From the NCBI GenBank assembly GCA_965197555.1, contig OZ240213.1, positions 930,001 through 994,000 on the forward strand: a stretch of DNA of 64,000 nt. Reading direction: 5' to 3'. The notes under the pieces are model-generated. The model was not told the origin of the DNA. It made no database searches and saw only the letters and a program-made list of their open reading frames with translations. Source of the DNA: G965197555 sp965197555. Its GTDB lineage: Bacteria; Chloroflexota; Dehalococcoidia; Lucifugimonadales; UBA3495. Shown piece after piece: positions 17,561 through 25,931 of this stretch. A program made the position numbers and the translations under genes. Every line of letters begins with the position of its first letter. Position 1 is the first letter of the stretch.

Positions 17561-18808
17561 TCAGGCGCCGGTCCGGTCCTCTCCGGGACTAGCGCCGTCC
17601 GGCTCCGGCTTGGTCAGCATCGCGCCGTAGCCCCGCTCGTCCACCAGGTGGGTCACCGACACCCTGCCCCGGCTGTCATACCCCGCGCGGTAGGCGTACT
17701 CGACCTCGGCGCCCCAGGGCACACGCCCACCGATACGCACGGTGCCGCCGCCAGGCTGGTTGCCGCCAGCCCCTGGGCCGCCGGCGCCGCGCACCACCAC
17801 GCCGTTGCGGGAACCCTTCTTCCAGGCCATCACCTTGACCTCGGCGGGCACGACCAACTCCGCCGCCGTCGGCCGGAACAGCACCCCGTGCAGCTTCGCC
17901 AGAACTTCACCCGACGGGTTTCGCTGGCCGTTCATGATCTGGGAGAGATGACCGGAGCTGATTCCGGCCAACCGGGCGGTCTCGTTCTGGCTCAGGTCAT
18001 GGGCATCCATGCGCTCCCAAAGTGCTCGCGGGTCCACGCTGCGGGGCTGGGCGGGTTCGATCCTGGCCGGACCGTCCAGCGCCTCTTCCACCTGCGCCTG
18101 TACCGCCGGGCTCATGTTCCGCTGGCCCCGCGACACCTGTGTCATGTAGCCGTAGGACACCCCCACGTGCTCCGCCAGCCCCTTCAGGCTAAAGCCCAGC
18201 TCCCGGGCCCGCTCCCGGATGCTGGTGCTCTCACCCTTCACCGGTCCGTCGTGCCGGTTGGCGCAACTGGCGGGCGCGATCTCCACCGGACCGCCCAGCG
18301 CCGTCTCGACCCGCGCCTGGACCTCCGGGCCCATGTTCTTCCGGCCCCGCGCCACCTCCGACATGTAGCCGACCGACACCCCCACCCGGTGGGCCAGCTC
18401 CTTCTGGGTCATGCCCATCTCACGGGCCCGCTCCCGGATGAAGGTGCTCTCCCCCTCCACCAGGCCGCCCTGGCGGTAGACGACTCCCTGCCCTGGGACC
18501 TCGCCCAGCACCGCCATAGCCCTCTCCCGGAGCATGGGAGTCCAGGGCCGCCGCCCGCTGGCCACCGAGGACAGGTAGCGATAGCTCACGCCCATCTTCA
18601 CCGCCAGTTCCTTCAGGGTGAGGCCGTGCCGCCGGGCCGCAGCCCGGAGCTCGCTCTCGGATTTGCCCTTGCCCTGTCCCTGTTCCGTTACCCCGGACTG
18701 GGTGTCGGGGGCCTGTCCCGCAGCCGGTACGACGTTGTCCTTGCCCTGGAAACCAATGGTGGGATGGGTGATTGCCCCGGTGCTGTCGATGTTGGTAGTT
18801 GCCTTCAT
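17561..18808 (-). CDS. Protein with four tandem XRE-type HTH domains
   Basis: ATG 18808 is used because GGAGGAAG precedes it; 415 residues follow. Four helix-turn-helix domains are seen at about 54-102, 123-171, 196-244 and 262-312. The first three share the pattern ELAVKMGVSYRYLSSVASGRR, ELAHRVGVSVGYMSEVARG, GLAEHVGVSYGYMTQVSRG. The fourth (NETARLAGISSGHLSQIMNG) differs and matches the small HTH protein at 34355. Domains one to three are joined by repeats of a GESTFIRERARE-like helix. The C-terminal 100 residues are Gly-rich and unrecognised. One chain with four DNA-reading heads would suit a repeated DNA site, and a gene-free repeat tract starts just upstream of its own promoter. It may be an origin or partition factor or a master repressor. 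Confidence 0.8.
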   Translation of the reverse strand: MKATTNIDSTGAITHPTIGFQGKDNVVPAAGQAPDTQSGVTEQGQGKGKSESELRAAARRHGLTLKELAVKMGVSYRYLSSVASGRRPWTPMLRERAMAVLGEVPGQGVVYRQGGLVEGESTFIRERAREMGMTQKELAHRVGVSVGYMSEVARGRKNMGPEVQARVETALGGPVEIAPASCANRHDGPVKGESTSIRERARELGFSLKGLAEHVGVSYGYMTQVSRGQRNMSPAVQAQVEEALDGPARIEPAQPRSVDPRALWERMDAHDLSQNETARLAGISSGHLSQIMNGQRNPSGEVLAKLHGVLFRPTAAELVVPAEVKVMAWKKGSRNGVVVRGAGGPGAGGNQPGGGTVRIGGRVPWGAEVEYAYRAGYDSRGRVSVTHLVDERGYGAMLTKPEPDGASPGEDRTGA

Positions 18809-18830
18809 GTCGCTTCCTCCGAAACACAGA

Positions 18831-18866
18831 AAGCGGGGCCGCCCTCGCAATGAGGACGACCCCGCT
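18831..18866 (-). promoter_or_regulatory. Leader hairpin with terminator-like form before the multi-HTH gene
   Basis: On the minus strand AGCGGGG-type bases pair with CCCCGCT through a stem of about 15 bp with two mismatches, followed by TTTCTGTGTTT and then the ribosome site at 18815. It may attenuate transcription into the multi-HTH gene or end transcripts from the repeat tract. Confidence 0.45.
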
Positions 18867-18919
18867 CGTTTTCAAGTTGTAGATTTTCAGTTGTCAGTGG
18901 CGGCTCACATGGCCGCTTT

Positions 18920-19990
18920 GCATTTCACCGCCTCAGCTAGGGAGAGACGGGCCTTGAGTCTCTTTTGAACCACCAGTACCGCCAACTAGCCCGTGGTGGC
19001 TTGGATGACGTTGCCCCTACCCCGCCTGGCGCCAGACGCAGATCGGCCAGGGTCTCGTGCAGCAGGCCACACGATACGCCCAGCGTCGGACGCACTTCGC
19101 CCAGGGTCAGGGGCCACCACTGGAAACGCCGGATGGGGGTTGATGAAAGACGCAGCTCGGCCAGGGTGTAATTCCTGGGAAGCTGCTACGTGAGGGAAAG
19201 GGAGAGGAACGCAGTTCAGGGCCGTGGCTACGTCGCTGCCGACCAGCCAGGCGGAAACTGCGTTGCAAGGTTAAGCGTCCGGTCTGCCGTCGTCGGCGTT
19301 TGACCGGAGCGTGTGAAACCTGCGGCGCCGCTGCCAATGCTTTTCAGCAGGTGTGCCGCAGTCTGGTGGGGAAGCAGCGGGGCGTTGTCTACGCTCCAAC
19401 CGCAGTCGCAAGAGACCGCGAAGCGTGTCAGCCGCTCCGCAGGAAAGTCAGTCCGAGAAGGGTAGGGGAATCCGGGATGCCGTCCTGTTTCTGTATGCCA
19501 CCTCCTTGACAATGATGATGCGCCGTTGGGTTGGTACTCCGCGCTTTGGGTTGGTATTCCGAGCCTGGGATAGGGATGCCTGGTGAAGCGCGACCTTGCG
19601 CCTCGATGGGTTGGGTTCCGGCTGGGGCGCCGAGAGCGGAAGCCATCAACGCCTCAGCCTGGGTGAGAACAGAGCAAGATCAAACGCTCCGTCCCCGTCG
19701 CCCGGTGGCAGGAGCGATCAACCCCAATCACCAGACGGGTGCCCAGCGACCGGAGGGATCAACCCCGGCCACCGAACGGTGTCCCACGGGCCAAGGACTT
19801 AAACACTCCAACCCGCTGGACTGGACCGGGGACGGAGGGCTACATCAACTCCGCCTGGTCCGGTCCGTGCTGCTTGCGGAGAGCTACGTCAAATCCGCAG
19901 CGGCAGCATTCCCTCGTGGGCGACCCTTCCAGAGAGCGAATCAGATCCGTCAGGTCATACCCGGGCAACAGGGATCGTGCCCCCAAGATT
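18920..19990. repeat. Gene-free tract of degenerate short direct repeats
   Basis: No gene is supported across about 1.1 kb. Three repeat groups are visible. Group A: GACGCAGATCGGCCAGGGT and close variants at 19035, 19089 and 19149, with a weaker copy at 19208. Group B: TTGGGTTGGTACTCCGCGC and a variant, 21 bp apart at 19526 and 19547, with a partial third at 19607. Group C: a GATCAACCCC-like core recurring at 19644, 19678, 19716, 19757, 19797, 19843 and 19887, roughly every 34-46 bp. The tract lies between the genes for a four-HTH protein and an HTH/coiled-coil protein, both on the minus strand. Iteron-bearing origin, centromere or operator array are all possible. Confidence 0.5.
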
Positions 19991-20143
19991 TCTATGGTCG
20001 GAAACCTTGGTAAAGCCAAACAACACGGTCATTATCACAGCCTCCGGAGCATTAAAAGAGGTCCTGCACCACCCCCCCGGCGATTTTCGCCAAACTGTTA
20101 ACAGAATTTGCCACCCCCACCGTCCCAACGACGCCCCGACCGG

Positions 20144-20992
20144 CTACCGCTGCCAGCGTCCCAGGGTCAGGACGTGCCCGGCCCACGCCAGGAGCATCCG
20201 CCTTCGCAGCTTCCGCCGCGTGTGATCCAGGGCCTTCCGGCGCCAGCCGGTCTGCCCGTTCCGGTCGAAGCCTCGCAGCGGAAACCGGGCCGGGGGCAGC
20301 GTCAGCCCGTGCTCTTCCAGCAGCGCCAGCTCCACTGCCAGGAACCGTTCTTCCGTGCGCAGCCAGGACAGCCCTTTCCCCTGGTTGGGGTGGGTCTCCT
20401 TGAGTTCCCGCCATTCCTGAATCAACGGCCAGGCGTCGCCGAACACGTCCTCGTCGTCTTCGGCAGGCTCCAGGGTCGCCAGTTCGGGGTACTCGCGCCG
20501 CAGCGTGGACTTGCCACCCGTCGGATGCGGGACTGGCGCTTTCGCCCCCTCCTCATCCCTGTCTCCGCCCGCCGCATTCAGCTTCGCCAGCGCTTGATCC
20601 AGCTTGCCGAACGCCTGGGCCTGCTCCTCCCGCAGCTCCCTGATGGCATCCTCGGCGGCCCGGCGGCCGGCGCGCAGCTCCTCGCCCTGTTCCTCGACGA
20701 CGCCCTCCAGGTCCCCCAGCCGGTCCGCCAGCAGGTCGTTGCGGTCCCGCTGCTGGGCGGCGGCGGAACCCACCCCCGACTGGAGCGCCTTCTCCAGCGC
20801 CCCCCGGATGCGCCGCGTCAGCATCCCCTGCTCCAGGGCGGCGTCCAGCGTCCGGCGGTCCACCCCCAGAATCTCAGCCGCTCGCTTCCGCCCGTGGTCC
20901 CGCACCTGCTCCTGCAACAGCGACATCAGCCGCAGGTGGTGCATGTCCCGCACGCTCTTGCTGTTGTCTATTCCGCCCGGTCCCGGTTTCAT
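20144..20992 (-). CDS. HTH and coiled-coil protein, possible segregation or replication factor
   Basis: The start ATG 20992 follows a perfect AAGGAGGAGG; the product is 282 residues. Residues 30-60 contain a Fis-like helix-turn-helix (RKRAAEILGVDRRTLDAALE). Residues 85-145 form a long coiled coil rich in Glu, Arg and Leu (LADRLGDLEGVVEEQGEE). After a Gly/Asp-rich linker, the last 120 residues are basic and helical (RRKALDHTRRKLRRRMLLAW). No catalytic motif is seen. It faces the repeat tract at its 3' side and the conjugation operon at its 5' side. A DNA-binding dimer acting on the repeats is a reasonable inference; family not recognised. Confidence 0.6.
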   Translation of the reverse strand: MKPGPGGIDNSKSVRDMHHLRLMSLLQEQVRDHGRKRAAEILGVDRRTLDAALEQGMLTRRIRGALEKALQSGVGSAAAQQRDRNDLLADRLGDLEGVVEEQGEELRAGRRAAEDAIRELREEQAQAFGKLDQALAKLNAAGGDRDEEGAKAPVPHPTGGKSTLRREYPELATLEPAEDDEDVFGDAWPLIQEWRELKETHPNQGKGLSWLRTEERFLAVELALLEEHGLTLPPARFPLRGFDRNGQTGWRRKALDHTRRKLRRRMLLAWAGHVLTLGRWQR

Positions 20993-21462
20993 CAGGTCCT
21001 CCTCCTTTTCCCGGCCATCGCCACCGGCCATCGCCACCGGCCATCTTCGCCCCGGACTCCCGGCCCGGCCCGCCACGGGCTGCGTCATGTGGACCCCTGT
21101 AGGGGGAAATGCACGATTCCGGCCCGCTCCGGTCATTTGTTGATGTAGACCCCTATGCCCGGTTTTGCATACCTGGGCCGGAACGGGGACTTGCGACCAA
21201 GTGTTAACAGCTTTCCGGCCATTTCGCCTGCATTTGTGCCTGTTTCAGCTTTGACACGACTCTGTTCCCAGCTTTACCACAAAACCCAAATCCCTGTACA
21301 CCCCCAATGATGCAAAACGGGGGCCGAAAAAAAGAGGGCCTGTAAGGGGCCGCACCGGTGCGGCCCCCTATGCGAGGTCTTTTCCGGAGTCCGATTTGTT
21401 CACACTCTGGGGCGGCTGCCGCGAGCCACCGGCCCGCAGCAAATCGAACAGAGGTGAACGAG
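20993..21462. promoter_or_regulatory. Divergent control region of the conjugation operon
   Basis: This 470-bp stretch separates the HTH/coiled-coil gene from the secretion operon. It has a tandem 13-bp repeat (CATCGCCACCGGC twice, near 21015-21042). A diverged 16-bp pair is ATGTGGACCCCTGTAG at 21087 and ATGTAGACCCCTATGC at 21143. It also holds a perfect 22-bp palindrome at 21346-21367. These look like operator sites; the mobilisation origin could also lie here, but no nick motif was recognised. Confidence 0.45.
21346..21367. promoter_or_regulatory. Perfect 22-bp palindrome, hairpin or operator
   Basis: GGGGCCGCACC at 21346-21356 is followed directly by its exact inverse at 21357-21367. On the plus strand a T-containing stretch (GGTCTTTTCC) follows about 10 bp later, so it may be a leader terminator for the secretion operon or a dimeric operator. 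Confidence 0.5.
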
Positions 21463-22077
21463 TTGATCCAGAAACCGAGAATCCAGCCGTTCAGGCGGCT
21501 GATCCCCCTGGCCGTGGCCCTGCTGCTTACGGCCCTGGTTGCCATACCCGCCAGCGGCGTCGCCCTGGCCCAGTCCCCACCCCCGGACACCGACGACGTC
21601 ACCCTGGTCAACCGCGACCGGCAGCTGGTGGAGCGGAAGAAGGAGGGCGACTTCGTGGCCCGCCCCGTCTTCAGCCGCCAGACCGGCGTTCTCTACTACG
21701 CCATCCGCCACCCCGACACCGGCGACTGGATCAGCAACACCTACCGGGTCAGGGGCGGCGAGAAACAGCTCTCCGAGGGCTGGGAGTACACCTTCGAGTA
21801 TCCCGCCCTGGACGAGCAGCCGGAACTTCACCCCGAACAGGCATACCTGCTGGTGCTGGCCGTCCCGCGAATCGGCGGCGGCGACCACCACGTCTTCCAC
21901 GCCCTGATTCCCGTCCACCAGCCCAGGGGCCTGTGGGACCGGGTGCTGGGCGCCCTGGACCCCGACCGCTGGGCGCGGGCCGCCGCAAAGTGGGTGATCC
22001 AGGGAGTCCACGGGACTTTGTGCGGCGTGGTGGAAGGAATCACGCAAACGGAAATCACCGAGTGCGGGGAGGGGTAG
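21463..22077 (+). CDS. Secreted or membrane-tethered protein, first gene of T4SS operon
   Basis: No good ATG fits; TTG 21463 has GAGGTG six bases upstream and opens directly into an export signal (PFRRLIPLAVALLLTALVAI, then ending VALAQS). About 204 residues result. The mature part begins with PPPDTDDVTLVNRDRQLVER and a beta-rich stretch (VLYYAIRHPDTGDWISNTYRV). The C-terminus has two Cys (GTLCGVVEG...ITECGEG) that could pair. No known family is recognised. The stop is four bases before the VirB6-like ATG, so it is co-translated with the secretion machinery and is likely an outer part of the channel. Confidence 0.6.
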   Translation: MIQKPRIQPFRRLIPLAVALLLTALVAIPASGVALAQSPPPDTDDVTLVNRDRQLVERKKEGDFVARPVFSRQTGVLYYAIRHPDTGDWISNTYRVRGGEKQLSEGWEYTFEYPALDEQPELHPEQAYLLVLAVPRIGGGDHHVFHALIPVHQPRGLWDRVLGALDPDRWARAAAKWVIQGVHGTLCGVVEGITQTEITECGEG

Positions 22078-22081
22078 CGCT

Positions 22082-23062
22082 ATGGGAGACATCCTCACCG
22101 GAACCCCTCCGGACCTCACCTACCTGCATCCCTTCGTCCGCGAAGCGTGGATGGTGGTATGGGCCGTCACCTCGGGCGCCCTGGTGGTGATCCTGGGCTG
22201 GATGGGGCTGAGCTTCATCGTCCAGGAGCACCTGGGCCATCACCAGTCCGGCTGGCGGGAGATGGTGCCCCGGCTGGTGCTGGGTCTCACCGCCGCCGCG
22301 TCGTCTCTCTGGTGGTGCGCCCTGGTCATCGACGTGGCCCACGCCGTATCCCAGTTCATCGCCGCCGAGCTGGAGGTCACCCCCGGCGACCTGTTGCGGG
22401 CCCCCCTGGAGCCGCTGCTGACGGCGGTCCAGGCCGCCAACACCGGTCTGGCGGTGTTCATCGCCCTGCTCTACCTGGTCTTCGGCTTCTTCGTCCTCTA
22501 CCTGCTGGTGCAGATGATCCTGCGCCTGGCCCTCATCGACATCCTGCTCTGCCTGGCCCCCATCGCCCTGGGGCTGTGGATTCTGCCCCACACCGCCGGT
22601 TGGGGGAAGCACTGGCTGCGGCTGTTTATGACGGCGGTGTTCCAGCAGGCGATCCAGCTCATCGCGGTGGCCCTGGCCTTCGCCTTTCTCGAAGAGTTCG
22701 CCGACATCACCGGCGGGGAGGCGGCCCAGGACCTGGTGTGGAAGCTGCTGATGGCCATCGCCTTCATGTACCTGGCGGGACGGGTCCCGTCGATGCTGGG
22801 GCATCACGGCACCTTCGACGCCTGGCTGCACACCCTCTACTTCGGGATGTCGCTGCCCGGTTCCATGATGCGCTCCGCCCGTTCCATCGGGCTGATTGCC
22901 GGTGGAGCCGCCGGAGGACCGGCGGGTATGGCCGCCGCGTCAGCGGCGACCGGCGCGGCCAGAGCCGCCACCACCACCGCCGCCGGAGCGGTGAACTCGG
23001 CGGCCCAGGGCTCCACGGCCCCGGCCCAGAGCGGCCCGACGCCCAGAAGCCAGGGGCCGTAG
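22082..23062 (+). CDS. VirB6/TrbL-like polytopic channel protein
   Basis: The 326-residue protein has GGAGGGG before its ATG. Five or six long hydrophobic segments are seen: MVVWAVTSGALVVILGWMGL, LVLGLTAAASSLWWCALVI, VFIALLYLVFGFFVLYLLVQ, LIDILLCLAPIALGLWIL, AIQLIAVALAFAFL and LLMAIAFMYLAG. An invariant-looking ALIDILLCLAPIALGLWILP resembles the core helix of VirB6/TrbL proteins. The C-terminal 60 residues are Ala/Gly/Thr-rich and disordered. Such proteins form the inner-membrane channel of type IV secretion. It sits in the correct place between the exported protein and the pilin gene. Confidence 0.75.
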   Translation: MGDILTGTPPDLTYLHPFVREAWMVVWAVTSGALVVILGWMGLSFIVQEHLGHHQSGWREMVPRLVLGLTAAASSLWWCALVIDVAHAVSQFIAAELEVTPGDLLRAPLEPLLTAVQAANTGLAVFIALLYLVFGFFVLYLLVQMILRLALIDILLCLAPIALGLWILPHTAGWGKHWLRLFMTAVFQQAIQLIAVALAFAFLEEFADITGGEAAQDLVWKLLMAIAFMYLAGRVPSMLGHHGTFDAWLHTLYFGMSLPGSMMRSARSIGLIAGGAAGGPAGMAAASAATGAARAATTTAAGAVNSAAQGSTAPAQSGPTPRSQGP

Positions 23063-23210
23063 CGGCAACCGGAACGACGACAACTACCGGCGCGGACAGG
23101 TTTCGCGCCGTCAGCCGCCCAGGAGGTGGAGCCATGTGCCAGTAGCAGACCGGGAACTGACCCCGAGACAGGCGCAATCGAGAAAAAGACCAACAAGGAG
23201 AAACGACTTT

Positions 23211-23295
23211 ATGGACGACCTGACACAGACCATATCGAACCTGGTGGGCATCCTGCTGGGGTTGGTGGGCGTCGTGGGCGTGGGTTACTTCATCT
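23211..23295 (+). CDS. VirB2/TrbC-like pilin, exon 1 (interrupted by group II intron)
   Basis: AAGGAG precedes ATG 23211. The exon encodes MDDLTQTISNLVGILLGLVG then VVGVGYFI plus one base of the next codon. Read without splicing, the frame enters the intron and stops at 23318 after seven foreign codons. Joined to exon 2 at 25704 it gives a 100-residue pilin. The first hydrophobic helix lies in this exon. Confidence 0.8.
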
Positions 23296-23806
23296 GTGCG
23301 CCGCGTCACGTGGCATAGGTTACCCGGCTCAATCGGGAGGAACTCGGAGGGAGTTCCTGGGCCAACCGACCCACCTTGAGGCGAAAGCCGAAGGGGGAAA
23401 ATAGCATGTCGGCAAAGCGGCTACGGTCTGAAGGCGTTACAAGGCCGGTTCCGCAAGGCCCGCGCGATACGGTGAAAGCTGGATTGCCTGAACCCCAGTT
23501 CCCAGTTGGTGTTGGTAGCCACCCGCCGGTAGAACGCCTGCAACCCGGCGCCACCCATTGCACTGGCCCGTAGGTGAGACCAGTGCACCTCCGATGGGTG
23601 AACGATGACCGATGCGGTCATTCAAGGGAACGAACGGGGCACCTAAGTCGCGCTATCACGTCCTATGTCAACGGAACGCGGGATTGCCTACGGGGGGCGA
23701 CCCCTATGGCAACGGAGTCCTCGTAGTAGTCCGAGCCGGGGAAAGCCCGGCACATGGCGAAGGAGGACAGGTGGTTCTGACGGAATACGACAGGGAGGTT
23801 TGCACA

Positions 23807-25597
23807 ATGCAAGAGGCCGAAACTGTACTGAACGTCTTACGTGAACGCGGAGAACGAGGATTGCCGCTGGAGAACATCTATCGGCTGCTTTACAACCGGA
23901 ACCTGTACCTGCGGGCCTACGGTCGTCTCTACTCAAACCAGGGGGCGATGACCAGGGGAACCACCGCAGACACCGTGGATGGAATGTCCCTGGCGAAAAT
24001 CGACGACCTGATTGACGCACTGCGTTACGAAAGGTTCCGATGGACGCCGGTGCGACGGGTCAACCTTCCCAAGCCAAAGGGGGGAACCCGTCCTCTGGGC
24101 ATACCAACGTGGACGGACAAGCTGCTGCAAGAGGTCATCCGGATGATTCTGGAAGCCTACTACGAGCCGCAGTTTTCCGACCGCTCCCACGGCTTCCGGC
24201 CCGGACGGGGTTGCCATACTGCCTTGAGCAACGTGGTTGACCACTGGACCGGTGTCCGATGGTTCGTCGAGGGCGACATCAAAGGGTGCTTCGACAACAT
24301 CGACCACGAGGTCTTGCTGTCAGTGCTCGGCGAGAAGCTCCACGACAACCGATTCCTGCGCCTGCTCAAGTACCTACTGAAAGCGGGCTACGTGGAGGAT
24401 TGGAAATACGGCCGCACCCTGAGCGGTACGCCGCAAGGGGGTGTGGTCAGCCCCATCCTCTCCAACATCTACCTAGACCGGTTGGACAAGTACGTCGAGA
24501 ACGTGCTGATACCAGCAAACACCCGAGGCACAGACCGGAGAGACAACCGCGAGTACATACGCTTGAGGAGCCGTATGGTCTATCACCGGAACGTGGGGCA
24601 CCACAGCTTGGCGGTGGAACTGCGGAAGCAGATGCAACAACTGCCGTCGGGCGACCCCCACGACCCAGACTACCGGCGGCTTCGATACGTGCGCTACGCG
24701 GACGACTTCGTGCTGGGCTTTATCGGGCCAAGAGCCGAAGCCCAACAGGTGAAAGAGTCCCTGGAGACGTTCCTGCGCGACTCGCTCAAGCTGGAGCTAT
24801 CCCAGGAAAAGACCCTGATAACCCACGCCACCAGCCAGGCGGCGCGGTTTCTCGGCTACGAACTTGTGAACCAGCAGGCCAATGATCAGCACGACCACCG
24901 TGGTCAACGCAAGGTCAATGGTCGAATCGGGTTGCGGGTTCCCGCCGAAGTCATCGACCAACATTGCCGAGCCTACATGCGCAACGGCAAACCGGCGCAC
25001 CGCAACGAACTGCTGGCCGATGATGATTACACCATCGTCAGCCGGTATCAAGCGGAGTTCCGGGGCGTCGTCCAGTACTACCTCTTGGCCTCCAACGTCT
25101 CTCATTTCGGGCGACTGCGAACGGTCATGGAGATGTCGCTGGCAAGAAGCCTGGCGGCAAAGCACAAGTCCACCGCACGGAAGATGCGCCGTCTCTACAA
25201 GGGCATCGTTGAAACCGAGCACGGGCCGCGTGTCTGCCTCAAGGTTGTAAAGCAGCGGGACAACGGCAAACGCCCTCTAGTGGCGTACTTCGGTGGCATA
25301 CCCCTGAAACGGCAACGGCAGGCTGTCCTCGTAGACCAACAGCCTCAACGGTACAGGACTGACCGCACCGAGCTTATCAAACGGCTCCTGGCGGACGAAT
25401 GCGAGATGTGCGGCTCAACGGTGGACGTAGAAGTCCACCACATCCGCGCCCTGCGCGACCTGAACGTGAAAGGCCAACGGGAAAAGCCCCAGTGGGTACA
25501 ACTTATGGCGGCGCGGCAACGCAAGACCCTCGTGGTCTGCCGGACGTGTCACATGAACATCCACCACGGGCGAGGCAATCCGCAATCGCAGACATAA
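23807..25597 (+). CDS. ltrA: Group II intron reverse transcriptase/maturase with HNH endonuclease
   Basis: The open frame starts at 23612, but ATG 23807 has GGGAGG upstream and begins a normal maturase N-terminus (MQEAETVLNVLRERG). The 596-residue protein has all parts. RT motifs include RRVNLPKPKGGTRPLGIP (83-100), HGFRPGRGCHTAL (128-140), GDIKGCFDNIDH (156-167), GTPQGGVVSP (207-216) and the active site YADD at 297-300. A thumb/maturase X region follows (RYQAEFRGVVQYYLLA). An HNH endonuclease at 532-586 has CEMC, EVHHI and CRTCHMNIHHGR. It splices its own intron RNA and drives retrohoming. The N-terminal part (GTTADTVDGMS) suggests a chloroplast-like class. No disrupted motif is seen. Confidence 0.95.
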   Translation: MQEAETVLNVLRERGERGLPLENIYRLLYNRNLYLRAYGRLYSNQGAMTRGTTADTVDGMSLAKIDDLIDALRYERFRWTPVRRVNLPKPKGGTRPLGIPTWTDKLLQEVIRMILEAYYEPQFSDRSHGFRPGRGCHTALSNVVDHWTGVRWFVEGDIKGCFDNIDHEVLLSVLGEKLHDNRFLRLLKYLLKAGYVEDWKYGRTLSGTPQGGVVSPILSNIYLDRLDKYVENVLIPANTRGTDRRDNREYIRLRSRMVYHRNVGHHSLAVELRKQMQQLPSGDPHDPDYRRLRYVRYADDFVLGFIGPRAEAQQVKESLETFLRDSLKLELSQEKTLITHATSQAARFLGYELVNQQANDQHDHRGQRKVNGRIGLRVPAEVIDQHCRAYMRNGKPAHRNELLADDDYTIVSRYQAEFRGVVQYYLLASNVSHFGRLRTVMEMSLARSLAAKHKSTARKMRRLYKGIVETEHGPRVCLKVVKQRDNGKRPLVAYFGGIPLKRQRQAVLVDQQPQRYRTDRTELIKRLLADECEMCGSTVDVEVHHIRALRDLNVKGQREKPQWVQLMAARQRKTLVVCRTCHMNIHHGRGNPQSQT

Positions 25598-25606
25598 ACC
25601 ATTGGA

Positions 25607-25640
25607 GAGCCGGATGCGGTGAAAGCCGCACGTCCGGTTC
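25607..25640 (+). ncRNA. Group II intron domain V
   Basis: The 34-nt element starts GAGCCGGATGCGG, has a GAAA tetraloop, and closes with CCGCACGTCCGGTTC. This is the highly conserved catalytic domain V hairpin with its two-nucleotide bulge. Domain VI with the expected bulged A follows to 25703. Confidence 0.92.
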
Positions 25641-25703
25641 GGAGGGGGGCCGACGGAAAAGTGCTCCGCCAATGCGGGGTAACTCGCCGGCGGCCTACCC
25701 TAC

Positions 25704-25921
25704 ACGGGGCCTACATGTACCTCACCGCCTCCGGCGCGCCCAACCAGATGGAGCGGGGCAAGGCGGCCATGATGACCGCCCTGGCGGGCATCGTGCTGGC
25801 CCTGGTGGCCTACGGCGTGGTGGAGCTGGTGATGAACGCCGTCGTCGGCTCGCCGGTGGACGTGGACGTTCCCGACCCCACCAACTCCGGCACGGGCACA
25901 ACCACCGGCGACGGCGGTTAG
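25704..25921 (+). CDS. VirB2/TrbC-like pilin, exon 2
   Basis: After splicing the chain continues YGAYMYLTASGAPNQMERGK then AAMMTALAGIVLALVAYGVV and ends in a Thr/Gly-rich tail at TAG 25919-25921. The G.YMYLTASGAPNQMERGKAA stretch between two hydrophobic helices is the usual layout of small TrbC/VirB2-type pilins of monoderm conjugation systems. A frame entirely within this exon is open from 25619 but has no ribosome site and would start inside the intron. The gene lies 10 bp before the PrgI-like ATG. Confidence 0.8.
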
Positions 25922-25931
25922 GAGGGATGGA

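Larger units (their letters stand above)
23296..25703 (+). mobile_element. Group II intron, 2,408 bp, inserted in pilin gene
   Basis: The 5' end is GTGCG, the group II consensus, directly after the pilin codon for Ile. The 3' end CCTACCCTAC gives the required AY terminus, 63 nt after a textbook domain V at 25607-25640. A maturase ORF fills most of the body. The intron is on the same strand as its host, so it can splice. Exons of 85 and 218 nt sum to 303 nt with an intact frame, and the joined codon is TAC. The boundaries were chosen independently of the frame and agree with it. The intron-encoded protein and domain V look intact, so the element is probably active. Confidence 0.92.

Noticed and set aside
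18920..19990. CRISPR array
   Set aside because: Repeats are degenerate, spacing is uneven, and no cas gene is in the window.
19531..20013. 160-residue plus-strand ORF in the repeat tract
   Set aside because: No ribosome site, no motif, and it runs through the direct repeats.
21358..21462. Upstream ATG start for the first T4SS operon gene
   Set aside because: It begins inside the palindrome with no ribosome site, and the added residues would mask the export signal.
25619..25921. Independent small gene starting before the pilin exon 2
   Set aside because: Its start lies inside domain V of the intron and it lacks a ribosome site; the spliced reading explains the sequence fully.
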